Positions 38,021-49,200 of a stretch of 64,000 nt of DNA are shown here, piece by piece. The DNA is taken from positions 14,252,727-14,316,726 of the forward strand of contig CM056743.1 of the NCBI GenBank assembly GCA_029851415.1, given 5' to 3'. How positions within the stretch are numbered: position 1 is the stretch's first letter; the number at the start of each line of letters is the position of its first letter. The translations under genes were made by a program, and so were the position numbers. The notes beneath the pieces were generated by a model that did not search any database, had not been told where the DNA came from, and worked only from the letters and a program-made list of their open reading frames with translations. This DNA is from Eretmocerus hayati. Lineage: Eukaryota; Arthropoda; Insecta; Hymenoptera; Aphelinidae.

Positions 38021-38945
38021 TCATATATCAGTGGTTCCGCCGAAAGTGGGATTTTCCGTGTTCCATGTTCCTCTAAGTTTCTGTGGGTCGGGATGTGCAC
38101 TGTAGCAATTTTCTGAGGTGTATTCTATTGGTACGCAACTATGTTAATAGTTTTGGAGACGATCCTAATGTTCCTGTATTTTGTAGTGCCTGACAAAGGG
38201 TCCAAATGTCCATTCCTTCCCCTGTAGTAAACTCAACTTGGACTTTTGACTTCATCATGACGCATAATTCGAAGTCAAAAATCCCTACGTAGCTATGCAC
38301 TTCAATTTGTAATACTTCAAATAACATAATCCACCAATTTGCGAGTCGAAATCAAATCCTCAGCTCGCGCTGAGGATTTGCACCGAAACTGCTTGCACAG
38401 CACTGATTAGGCCGGCAAAGTCCCCGACCATCTATTGAGCCTCCCTAACCAATGAGGTTGTCATCTAGAAACCCAAATATACCTGATCCATGCGTGACAT
38501 CAGCCAAAAACTCGAATCTGCAACATAAACGTGTTTTCAGAATGGCGTACAAAATTTTCTGTCCTTTCCGTCCCCATGTTGTGCTCCGCTCCAACGCGCT
38601 GTATCGCTTTGTGAAACACATTTTCTTGAAGTATTTGATTGCATTAGAGCAAATCTATGCGGAAAGGATTCTACGATTGGTTGTCGAGCCGTGGGAATAT
38701 AATTAAGGCGAAATGTCCATTCCGTATCCCCCTCCATGACCCCTTAAACTCGACATATCTTTGTCCCGCTTCAATTTTGAGCTACGTAGCTGTAGGTACT
38801 TTCTTTTTGTGCCAAATCAAGTAGAAACCAACTCCAACGACCCACTAAAACTCGTCTGGGGCTGAAATAATTTTTTGACCCAAATCACCCCTTGTGACGA
38901 TCTTGGCCCCAAAAAATCCCACTTTCGGCGGAATCACTCATATAC
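38021..38945. mobile_element. Family B MITE, copy 1
   Basis: The left end CAGTGGTTCCGCCGAAAGTG at 38029 pairs with the right end CACTTTCGGCGGAATCAC near 38937. TCATATAT precedes and TCATATAC follows, a possible 8-bp target duplication, although AT-rich targets make this ambiguous. Copy 2 at 51338-52317 shares long internal blocks such as CGATTGGTTGTCGAGCCGTG and GAGCTACGTAGCT. A perfect hairpin (11-bp stems, TCGC loop) lies at 38354-38379. The CAGTG ends would suit a hAT relative, but that is inference. Confidence 0.82.
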
Positions 38946-39409
38946 TGTCGACACTACTACTACTACTACCACTGCCACTATACGCTACCGTCACGTATTA
39001 ATCAAGTTGGTCTGAGCTGAGGTGCTCAATCAGCAGCCCTTTGCGATACATTTTCTTGTAATAGGATGTATATAGATTTTACAACTGTTCAGAATTTTGG
39101 GGGTATCTCTTCTGATATTCTCGAATATTATTATCGATCATCCAGAGGCTACGTAATCCATCGACTTGAGATACTCCTGGAGGTTATAGAATATAATATA
39201 TACACCGTCGGAGTTCAGAGAAGTCATTCTCTCATCGTGTCAATAAGTGGAAAGTCACTGAATTTAGCGTATTTCGGACCAAACCTGAAAGATGACTGTA
39301 GAATATATGCAAATCGTACTGAATCACAGCAAACCCCCTTAACCTTATAATCTTAATTTTCAGACAATCAGTCTGAAACTTCTGTGGCCTTGGAGTTTGG
39401 ACGAGTCCC

Positions 39410-39890
39410 CGTTACTGAAATTTCAGTCAACATCACTGATGAATCAGTGAGACGATTTACTGAAATTTCAGTGCTTCAAGGGTCCCGGCCGATACTATTG
39501 TTTATATAATACAGTGCGTCTGAATGACGAATCAGTGGACACCGCTCAAAGGCAGAGTTGTTTACTGAAAATTTCGTAAATATGATCCGCTTGGACCTTC
39601 AAAGCACTGAAATTTCAGTAGCCGGTCTCTCACTGAAATTTTAGAGTACGCATGATTAACCGGATCCCTCGAAGCTCTAATATTTCAGCGAACTTTCTTA
39701 CTAATTCATCACCAATGCTCACTAAAAATTCAGCGACGATTCGACTGACCCCCAAGGTCACTGAGGTTTCAGTCCTCCCAATGTTAACTCCAGTATTTAT
39801 GTATTCAATTTTGGATCAATTTTGTCTGATGACTTGACGATGCATACACCAAAGTCATCAGTCAAAATTGATCCGAAATATACTGAAGTT
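39410..39890. repeat. Cluster of ACTGAAATTTCAGT palindromes
   Basis: The 14-bp perfect palindrome ACTGAAATTTCAGT, with exact or one- to three-base variants (ACTGAAAATTTCG, CTGAGGTTTCAGT, ACTGAAGTTCAGT), occurs about ten times in 480 bp. CACTGATGAATCAGTG occurs at 39435. A longer hairpin at 39813-39874 has 23-bp arms with one mismatch (left arm GGATCAATTTTGTCTGATGA). It could be subterminal repeats of a MITE or a clustered binding site. Confidence 0.7.
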
Positions 39891-40611
39891 CAGTGACTTC
39901 CCTCTGATTGACATGGAGAGAGTTGATTTACTGTTTCAAATCAAAGGGATTCACTTTGTCAGATATCCATGCTATTTGAAAAAAAGCACTTGCATCACTT
40001 CCAACTCATGTCAAATCGTGAGTTATCTGACGTTATATTCCAGGTACTTGATAAGGGCGGAAAACAGACACCGAAACATTCTGTCCCAGATATAGAATTT
40101 CGCACCCTCACTCATTGAACGAATCATCAACTTTGCCCGTTTATGTTTACACGAGTGACCAAACTCTTAACCTTGTAATTATTGTAATTCATAGAGCGCC
40201 GTATCTGATATAATTGAGTCGAGAGTTTGATCTTGTGCTTTTGAATTTGATCTAGATGATTCTAATATATCATCCTAAGTTCCATCGGGGCGTTATCGAC
40301 GACAGTGTTTGGGTATTGTTGGCAATGTCTTATTTTGAACATTGCTCGGATTGTAACATGTATCTACTTACGAGAGCGAAGTGACCTGTCCAAATCATGA
40401 CGGTCATGAGCCGGTTCGAAATCTTATCTGTCTCATTCACGCTTATAATAGGTTTAAGCGGTAATGCATGAGTGACACAAGATGATTTTGAACCGTCTTA
40501 TGGCCATCATAGCTCAGGCAGTTCAGATTGCTCTCAAAGGTATACATCTCTATGTTAATTTTTGATGAATGCGGGGAAGAAACCAAGAGAGAAATAGTGT
40601 TCTCTTGTCTG
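39891..40611. other. Non-coding stretch
   Basis: No exon, RNA gene or repeat was recognised. Confidence 0.5.
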
Positions 40612-40946
40612 ACAAGGGTAGTCCAAAGGGTCATCCGGGTCACCAAATCTCACCAAACTTTTCTAACTGTCTCGTACCACCTAGAATATGAAGAATCCAG
40701 TGTAACTCCGTCAAATGGGCCCTCTGTCCGAAGTTACGGCCTATGACATTAGCATTGCCTATATAGGCCCATGTTAAAAAGTGATATATATAGATATACT
40801 GACAATGCTAACGTTTTTGCTTGTAGCTCTGGCTAGGAGGCCTATTGGACGGAGTTACTCTAGATTCTTCATATTCTAAGGTGGTACGAGACTGTGAAAA
40901 AATTTTGGTGAGATTTGGTGACCCGGACCCTCTGGACTTCCCTTAT
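40612..40946. mobile_element. Family D MITE, copy 2
   Basis: The ends are ACAAGGGTAGTCCAAAGGGT and the near complement ending GGACTTCCCTTAT. The arms include TCACCAAATCTCACCAAA and TACCACCTAGAATATGAAGA. The core GATATACTGACAATGCTAA and its flank match copy 1 at 23978 almost base for base, in the same orientation. No transposase is present. Confidence 0.88.
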
Positions 40947-41707
40947 GAGTGCGTTAGCCTATGTCGAATACTGGGACAGTCTGTTTCCAAGTAAATCGAG
41001 TCAAGCATGGCCTTCAGTGCCGAAAATTAGCTCGCAAGCAACTCGCGGATATATTTTTTCCTTTACGAGATTCCTAAAATTGCGTTTGAACAAGGCATTT
41101 CGAGGTTAGAATAATGGAAAAATGGTCTTTTCCCGATGCACGACTAAGATATTACCCAAATATAACTGATTAATCCATCAATCAACCAGCAATGATGATA
41201 ATAAAACAGAAAGCAAAAATAACAATTACATTCAGACCGTGCTTGTGAGTAGAACAAGAAGCTGTTTTCTGACATGCACACACATTCATGATCGTGTATT
41301 TATAATATACAACACGTCCGGATGACTCGGCAAGTCTACGTTTAATATAATGCACATACAACAGACTACTATACCGTGGCAACACATATATGCCTTGGGC
41401 GACGGACCAAGTATATTATGCATCAGGTTCGGCGACGCGGCAGTGGCGGCGGCGCTACCAAGGCATCATATCAGGCCCAGCAATGGTAATCTGTATTAGT
41501 GCGCATGGAGCCTGCAACAACTATCTATACCTACTAACCGAGCGTCAGCCATATCCAGCGTCAAGTAATTTAAATTCATTTCTCATACCCTTCCTTTTCA
41601 AGCGATGGATCCCAAAGCATCTCATCGTTCTGTTCCTTTCTTGCGCTTCCAACTTCTTTTTTGCATAACCGTATCAAAAGGTGTATGCCGCATGCATGAA
41701 TGTATTA
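40947..41707. other. Non-coding stretch
   Basis: No exon or element was recognised. The 92-codon frame at 41390-41668 has no domain. Confidence 0.5.
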
Positions 41708-42062
41708 GGGTACGTCCACAAATGGACTATATGTCATGATACATAACCTTGTTCAATGATATATATGTCTTTTCGTTCGAAAGGTGAGGATCTCAGTTAC
41801 TATCACAATTCCTGGATACTAATGGGATTGTCTAGATTCCTAATAATTGAAATGATATGAAAAGTGTACTCACCAAAGGAAAATCCCAAATTTTTCCTTC
41901 TGAGATATACGAATTTTATTTACTGTTGAATTCCACCGATACAACCATGCTCATTCATCTCCAATTATCGCAAAAATATGAAACGTTCACTCTTCATACT
42001 AACGTGCATATTTTTGCGTAAGATCATGTGGCATGTAGTGTCGTTCATTTGTGGATGCACCC
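41708..42062. mobile_element. Candidate MITE, 355 bp
   Basis: GGGTACGTCCACAAATG at the left end and CATTTGTGGATGCACCC at the right end are inverted complements with two mismatches. The flanking trinucleotides are TTA and TTT, close to but not an exact 3-bp duplication. The interior is non-coding. Confidence 0.65.
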
Positions 42063-42531
42063 TTTTGCGTGCGTGCATCATGTCAGATTGCAAAAATTGG
42101 CTACGTGAGAACTGATCGAATGATCATATACGCAAAGATCTTCGGGATTGGTTATCTTCTCTTGGTTACATGTATTGAGGGGTATATCTGTGTATTAGTG
42201 TAGTGGCAGCTCCCTATACGGCAGTTTTCCGCAAGCTATTGCTCAGAGTGATGTTCGATCGATTATGAGTGGCGCATGGCTGACACATCTCGGATACTTT
42301 CATGAGAGTTCGTATGTGGGGATATGAGACCACCCGCGCTAAGGACAGATAACATTTCAATCTGGACCATTGACGAAAATCATGAAAATGTTTAAACTCA
42401 CATACTGATTTGGCACATTTTGTTATCCACAAACTTTTCTCGCGACATTGAGTATAATCCTCCGGCTAACTTAGCCTAGTATCGCCCTTTGCCAGATCCA
42501 AGGATGCTTCTGGGTGATCCGCAGTCTATTT

Positions 42532-42857
42532 ACAAGGAGAGGGCCAACCTTGCGGAACACGGATTTTGATGAAACTTTGGGGACCATCTTGCTTTGGTGA
42601 CAAATGAAGCTATTTCAAAGGATTTAGTCCCATAGCCCTCACATCCTGAGATATAGCTATGGAAATTAACATTAGACATAGGCCCATGTTGTAAAATCGT
42701 ATGAATCGATATACTGACAATGGTAATCTCCATAGGTGTATTTCAAAATAGGAGGCTCATAGAGCTAAATACTTTGATATACCTTCATTTTTCGCCAAAA
42801 TAAGATGGTTTACAAAGTTTGAGATGAATCCAGGACCCACAAGGTTCAACTTTTTCA
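42532..42857. mobile_element. Family D MITE, copy 3 (divergent)
   Basis: The left end ACAAGGAGAGGGCCAACCTT and an inverted right end near 42845 (AAGGTTCAAC) enclose arms sharing TTTGATGAAACTTTG and CATCTTGCTTTGGTG with copy 4. The centre CGATATACTGACAATGGTAA matches the family core. Its arms differ from copies 1 and 2, so the family has at least two subfamilies. Confidence 0.78.
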
Positions 42858-42911
42858 CGTTGGTAAAGAAATGACCATTGAATAGAGCACATATGAGAAT
42901 GGTATTGAACT

Positions 42912-44074
42912 GCACTGTAAAAAATTGGTTGACTTTCCACCAAAATCGTCAACCAGTGGTTGGTTGTCGAAATCAACCAGCTGGTTGGAATTCAACCACT
43001 GCTTGGAATTCAACCACTGGTTGACTTTGTCCCCACAGCGAATATATGAGGATGAATGCGGCGCCCACGATATTGGTCGATGGTGGTCTCCGGTTGACAC
43101 TTTTGATTCGGAAAAACAAGTTTCGTCATTTTTTTTCACAAACAAAGAGGGATAAACATTAGCCCCGGTCGCGTATGGACGACAAAGCGGGTTGCCTGTC
43201 CTGCAGGAGTCAAATACACGTCGTAAGACTGGAGGGATGGATAGATGGACGGATGGGGTGGGAGGGTAGATGGGATGGATGGATCGATGAATGGATGGAT
43301 GGATGGAATGGAACGGAATGGACCGGACCGAAATGGAACGGAACGGACCGGAATGGAACGGAGTGGAATTGAACGGAATGGACCGAAATGGAACGAAATG
43401 GACCGGAACGGAATTGAACGGAATGGAACGAAATGATATGGAACGAAATGGAACTGAATTGTATGGATGTCTCCCATCCATATAATTCAATTCCATTTCG
43501 TTCCGGTCGATTCCACCCAATTCAACTCCGTTCCATTTTGCCCCACCCAATCCATTTTGCCCCATCCGGCCAGTTCCGTTCCCCTCCATCCAATGAGACT
43601 CCGTTCCATTTCGCCTCATTTCGTTCCATTTCGCCCCATTCCGGTCCGTTCCATTCCGTTCCATCCATCCATCCACCCATCCCATCTACCCTCCCACCCC
43701 ATCCGTCCATCTATCCATCCCTCCAGTCTTACGACGTGTATTCGACTCCTGCAGGACAGGCAACCCGCTTTGGCGTCCATGCGCGACCGGGGCTAATGTT
43801 TATCCCTCTTTGTTTGTGAAAAAAAATGACGAAACTTGTTTTTCCGAATCAAAAGTGTCAACCGGAGACCACCATCGACCAATATCTTGGGTGCCGCATT
43901 CATCCTTATATATTCGTTGTGGGAAAAAAGTCAACCAGTGGTTGGATAGGTAGTCAACCACCGGTTTGTGCCAAAAATCAACCAGCTGGTTGATTATAAA
44001 CCAGCTGGTTGATTTTTGGGATAAACCAGTGGTTGAGGGAAAAACTGCAACCACTGGTTTAGAATTCGGTGTGT
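42912..44074. mobile_element. Giant foldback element with GGAAT-like arrays
   Basis: Two arms of about 570 bp are inverted copies around a centre near 43478. From the outside in, each arm has a cluster of AACCAGCTGGTT and AACCAGTGGTTG motifs. Next comes a shared unique block (for example GTTTATCCCTCTTTGTTTGT on the right arm and its complement on the left), then a GGATGGATGGAT-type tract. Innermost is a GGAATGGAAC pentamer/decamer array (about 43300-43460 and its complement 43480-43670). Because the arrays lack stops, open frames of up to 276 codons rich in Phe-Arg-Ser or Trp-Asn-Gly repeats appear in several frames; they are not genes. Confidence 0.88.
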
Positions 44075-46279
44075 TCTAATAGTTATTACAATAAAGTTTG
44101 ATGTTCACTTTTAGATTTCTCCTTTGAACATTTTCTGATTTTTACGGGTCAAATTATTGAGATCACTGATCATCCAGATAACTCTAACCAATTAGATAGA
44201 GATAAGCCCGACATCAGTCTTTGAATTTCTTTTCATCTCATTCTTCATAACAAAGCCAGGACTCAAAAAGTTTTCCATTTCGAGTCATCACAGTCGCAAG
44301 TACCAGATAAAAATGGAAGTCCGTTATGAATTTAAACAGGAATCACAATTAACAAGGGAAAATGGAATCCAAAAATTCATGTGATCAGAGCCTTTTTCCA
44401 TTTTGCTGTTGAAGATGATATCGTCTGATAAATGCAGGGTTGCGAAGTGAGATTTCGAAACAAAAAAAATAGAACAACAAAAACTCTGAGCCATAATTTA
44501 TGCTGGGTACTAAAAAACTCATGTCACTGGCCAAATGTACACAATGTTCAAAGGACACTAGGTTCTCCAAATGGAACACAATATCACGAATCACGATGGC
44601 GAAAAATATAATTAAAACAGCAGAAGCCAATGCGATATAGCCAATATGCAGTCGGGAGATATATATAATATGAAGAAAAGAGTATAGATCAAAAGAGCCG
44701 CAACACGCAGATCATCGAACGCGGAGGCGTATACTCAATTCTCTGAGATACCAATCGCCTACCAGACGATCATCTTTGCTTGCCGCTATATATGATGCAG
44801 TTCATGATTGAACCGATGCCGATGCTGATCGGCTACTTTTCTGATCCCCCTCCATATTCTTTACTCCCGTAATACGTGATCTGCATCCATGCATATATCA
44901 TCCTGTATGAATCAAATTCAAATTCTCTTGTAGAATCGGTTTCCAATAATAAGTAAGAAGTTTAAGTGACTTCGAAATCAGTACATGTCAATTATAAGGT
45001 AGATGATATGCAACTTTTTAGCTCATGAGAAATAATATCATGTAGCAAATATAAGGGTATCAAATGAATGAGAAGCCCTAATTTTGAGTATGAAATACGA
45101 GATAAAAATTGCTCAATTGTAAAATCTGGGTCTAAGGATTTTTGTATCAAATCTGCGACATAGCACATATTATTCATAAATTTTAGCATATACAAAACCA
45201 GTCAAAGTAATCATCAGAGCTTATTTTGATAAAAAGTGCAAAGTATAACGATCTCGTATTATCCGACGCACTTTATACCAAAAACCGGTTCGAATTACTT
45301 TGTCACGATCGTTTTCATCATAAGCTGTTCATCATCCATATACACGTCCAAAAAAAAAAAAAACAGAGCAGATAACAAAAAAAATAATCTCGCAGAGCTC
45401 ATTCGATCAATTTAAATTCAAGGATTTCGTCTGCATCGATTCAATACACTACCAAGAGTGCAACCATCATTATAATATATAGTAAGCATAAGTATACTTG
45501 AACATTCAATACCATATCGGAAAATGATTCATTCACATTTTGCTACATATCGACTCGTTAAGAAATAAGGAACTGAAAGATTTCACATTTCTTGGATCAA
45601 TTGTTATTTACATCTGTGAAATATATTCACATAGATCTCCTTGTAATAGTATATAGAGATTCATGTACTATCACAAGAGCAAATCAGATTCTCGTTACAG
45701 TTGATGGAACACGTGCATACATACCTATTGTGAAAAGTGAATTGCCCTAAAGCTATTCAAAAGCAACAACAACAGCAGCAGCAGCAGCAGCAGAAGTTCT
45801 GGGATCGACGTTCCAAGATCGAGAATCGAACAATGCGATGAGTTTGAAAAAAAAAAAAAAAAAAAATTAACGGCTACCGCTCTGGCCTGCCGATTGTGTC
45901 CGTCATAGTATCATATATATATCGAGATCGGCATTGTTGTTTGCATCGAGGTGAAAAATTTTTTGCTTTCAGACTCTACTGACTGCGTATAAATAATATA
46001 ACCAAAGCAAAACCAAGAATTGCTACGTCAGCGAGTATCTACTTTGCTTTAGGGAGGAGGATGTGGAGGAAGAAAAGGAGGGAAAGGGGGGGGAATGGGC
46101 GGTACAAGGTATACATTCTTCGGGATCGCAAAACCGCAACGGGTTTACTATTGGCAGCCTGTCGATTCCGTTATACTAGATATGTTACTTTTGATTCAAC
46201 AAACTATGGTCTATCTGAGTTTTGTGTAAATTCCATGGGGTATACGAGATTTAATCTGGGAAAACTTTGAGTTGAAGTG
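44075..46279. other. Non-coding stretch with homopolymer and CAR microsatellites
   Basis: Contains an A run near 45350-45363, a CAA/CAG trinucleotide run at about 45765-45792, an A run at about 45848-45866 and a GA/G-rich tract near 46055-46095. The CAA/CAG run could encode polyglutamine, but the surrounding frame is only about 35 codons and lacks convincing splice sites. No exon was recognised. Confidence 0.5.
45763..45794. repeat. CAA/CAG trinucleotide microsatellite
   Basis: About ten CAR triplets in a row (CAACAACAACAG then pure CAG). It is probably length-polymorphic. It lies in intronic or intergenic sequence about 5 kb upstream of the first recognised dac exon. Confidence 0.9.
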
Positions 46280-46424
46280 TATTATTAGGTTTATTCGATT
46301 TTGCTGGTTCGGACCGGTCGGAGCGCTCCGAACTCTCGGACCTCTCTCTCTTACTCATTGCATTAGAAAGAGAGGTCCGAGAGTCGGAGCGCTCCGACCA
46401 GCATAATCGAATAAATCTATTATT
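46280..46424. mobile_element. 131-bp MITE with TATTATT duplications
   Basis: The element at 46287-46417 starts AGGTTTATTCGATTTTGCTG and ends with the imperfect complement CAGCATAATCGAATAAATC. The inverted arms carry GGTCGGAGCGCTCCGA and GAGAGGTCCGAGAG and reach about 55 bp. TATTATT is present directly on both sides. The arms include GGAGCGCTCC, itself a palindrome. No coding capacity. Confidence 0.82.
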
Positions 46425-48267
46425 CTGATCTTTTGTGCAACTATAGTCCTGTTGGCTATAGAAAATTCTGGCATTTTGAATTGATTGAGGACAACTTTAG
46501 ATGTGACGTACTGATCAGTGATAACTGTATCTAGTTCCCAAAGTTCATTGATTCTTGTACCGAATCTCCGAAGTGCTATCGTCCAAAATTAAGGAACAAG
46601 AAACATTGATCAATCTTCAGGCCATTTCAAAACTATAAATAAGTCCTGATCACTTTTGATATTCCGTGACACAATTCTGGGATAAGTTATAGTAGGCCGG
46701 GAACGTGAAATTTTTATAGATATCCCTGGGAGTATGGACAGACTCTGATGCATCCGGAAAAGATGGTGAACCTACAGATGAAAACTTATCTCCAGAGTGT
46801 ACCAATTTGAATTTCGTAGTCCCATAAGAAGTTAGGAAGAAGCAGGTAATAGAAAGAAGGTGAAAATGCTAAGAGGCCGTGCAGTTACAGCTGAAGATTA
46901 ATACCAACAAGGGAATTCATGAGATACTAGAATTTGAAAATGTCTTTGTATCATGATTAGAGAAGATAGTGCATTTGTCTCGTCGAATAAGGAGGTGTAT
47001 ATTTCGTAGCTCATTGGGACCAAGGAGTTGCGGTTCTTCCGAAATTTGGAAAATTTTCAAAGAGCAAATTTTCCTTGTCACCCACGAGAACGTAGATAGG
47101 GTAATAGGGCATTCACAGATGAAGGGGAGGAGAAAGGCACAAATACGTCGCAATCGTCGATCTACCAGATCCGGGGATCCCTTTCAAAATCTGGGTCCCA
47201 GGAAATGCGTAGGATCGCTAGGATCAACAGATGATCTCTTTGACAATCGACTAAAACTGGGAAATTGTTACTCCTCCAGGATTCGGATATGGCCCTGGCA
47301 AGAAACCGATTCTCTCCTTGCTTATCTGGAGGCAGGTGCGGGAAAATCTATATAGACATACATATGAGTGTTGTCGGATTCATTTGGGAAGACTCGGGAA
47401 CCTACCGATCAGAACCCATCCGTGGAGAGCGTTCACCCGACGGTTATGGGATACTTGCTTTTGTATACCGGGTGCCTGATTTACGTCTTGACCCCGGTTT
47501 CCCCCATGTGACTGGGGGACTGATCCACCATACCAACGCGTTGGTTTGGGAGATGGCAAAGTCCATGCCTCGGATGGCTCAGCAATGACCCGCTTCTCAT
47601 CATCGACTACCGATTTTCAGCCTCGACTATGTCCGAAACCCATTCGTCGGTGGGGAGAACTAGGGTTCTTGGCTAGGGTTTCTTGGAGCCCAAGGAGTCC
47701 CTCGGTTTTCCCAGTAAAATTATTCAGATTTCGCGGCGAATAATCTCATAGAGAAATCCTGTCATGAGTTATCAGATTCGACCAGTTTCCAGTCATTATG
47801 GCAGCCTTGGCAACAGGATGGAGATGTATAGTATCCGCGTCCCCGGAAAACGCTGACAGGAGGTGGCGAATTGTCAAGTTCCAGGATTGAGAGACTAGAT
47901 GCTTTAAATCTTCTTGCGAGTGGTGGGAACGCCAAAGCAATGCTGAGCAACGAGGCTAATAGGCTTCTCTCCCTATAATAGGATTTGGGTCGAAGTCCGA
48001 GTGGTGTCTCAACAACTAAGGCTGGAGGCTCGTTAGGATCCGAGACCCTAGGCTTCTCCTTGTGGTTCATCCGGAGGTTGTAGTCTCAGAAGAAGGAAGG
48101 AAGGAACAGAGAGTAAAAAAAATGAAATATACAGAGGGGCTTGCGAAGAACCGGGAGCTCTGAAGCGGTCCAAGATGACATGCACTCAGGGCTCATATAC
48201 GCACTGAGGTGGACGAGATGGTGAAAGCACACACATGGGTTATGAGGCTGAAGACGGATCAGAGGAG
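46425..48267. other. Non-coding or unrecognised, GC-richer block at 47.1-48.1 kb
   Basis: GC content is visibly higher at about 47100-48100 than around it. Frames of 107-128 codons on + and 102 on - overlap there without a recognisable domain. It may be a decayed transposon or retroelement fragment, but nothing in the translations confirms this. Confidence 0.35.
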
Positions 48268-49200
48268 CCCGATCGGAAACTTTGTTAGGGCTTTGATAAG
48301 CTCCCTATCCGGGTAGCCCTGAATCCTATAGGGTCCCTGTCCGGATATCGGGGATTTGGGAGACTATTTTTGATCACCTCTCTATCCGGCTTGATCCGGC
48401 TACCCGGACTTAGGGCTGCCCAATCCATTTCCCTACCAGTGCCTGATAAAAAATGTCAGTCTTTTTTTCATTAAAAAGAAAAAAAATGAAGATGCGTTTG
48501 ACTTTGAAAGTTGTGGAAAGCTCGTACCTTTTGATATTAGAGGTATAGAAACGATTGGGTAGATTGTGTATAAATTGTTACCTTTTGATTTTATTCTTTA
48601 TTGTAAAATTGGGTAATTAGGTCCAGGTAGGTAATTCGGGCCACTTTTTGTCTTTCCGATAACTTTCTAATCAGAAATCACTCATTATACTGCTCATTTT
48701 GAATATGAGACCCAGAGCTATAAAATGATATTTCGTGTAATTTCTGAATAAAAACTTGTCTCATGGACAAAAAATGGTCCGAATTACCCACCCTAACCAA
48801 ATTTCCTGGTTTTACGGTATCACATATATAAGCGAGCATATAATCTAATAAGGAGAGAAATCAACCCTTATGTTCTGACAAATGCAAAAATTTAATCATA
48901 ATGAATTGCACGCATAATTACGTCAAGTATTTAGTCACGCGTGCGGTAACGAAGTTGATGAGTATGAGGTATTAAACGGCTCACTGAGAAATTCAATTTT
49001 TTCAATCGACGCCAGGGGTGGCCAAGGATTCGATCCGGGTAACCCTAAGTCCGGGTAGCCGGAGTAAAAACGGATAGGAGGCTGATAAAAAATGGTCGCC
49101 AAGTCCTGCGACACCCAGATCAGATTGTAGGGGTACCCCTGCCAGAACCTCATAGAGAGCTGGTCTTTGGTCCAGGTGCCCCTAAAAGTTTCCGATCGGG
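48268..49200. mobile_element. Inverted-repeat element, 933 bp, with a nested MITE
   Basis: The left end CCCGATCGGAAACTTTGTTA and the right end TAAAAGTTTCCGATCGGG are inverted. Further inside, CTACCCGGACTTAGGGCT and AACCCTAAGTCCGGGTAG are also inverted, and TATCCGG-type motifs recur. Within it, 48603-48815 forms a second inverted-repeat unit with GGTAATTCGGGCCA and TGGTCCGAATTACC as near ends. The interior has no transposase. Confidence 0.75.
48603..48815. mobile_element. Nested MITE-like inverted repeat, 213 bp
   Basis: GTAAAATTGGGTAATTAGG at the left and CCAAATTTCCTGGTTTTAC at the right pair imperfectly. The pairing improves inward at GGTAATTCGG/CCGAATTACC. It sits inside the 48268-49200 element, so it probably inserted later. 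Confidence 0.6.

Noticed and set aside
42855..43685. 276-codon minus-strand open frame and mirrored frames on +
   Set aside because: It is produced by stop-free GGAAT/GGAAC arrays inside a foldback. The translation is a short-period repeat, and similar frames occur on both strands.
45731..45840. Possible polyglutamine exon at the CAA/CAG run
   Set aside because: The Gln frame is only about 35 codons between stops and lacks convincing splice sites; better read as a microsatellite.
46969..48070. GC-richer block with overlapping frames as coding exons
   Set aside because: Frames on both strands overlap and none shows a domain; left as unrecognised.
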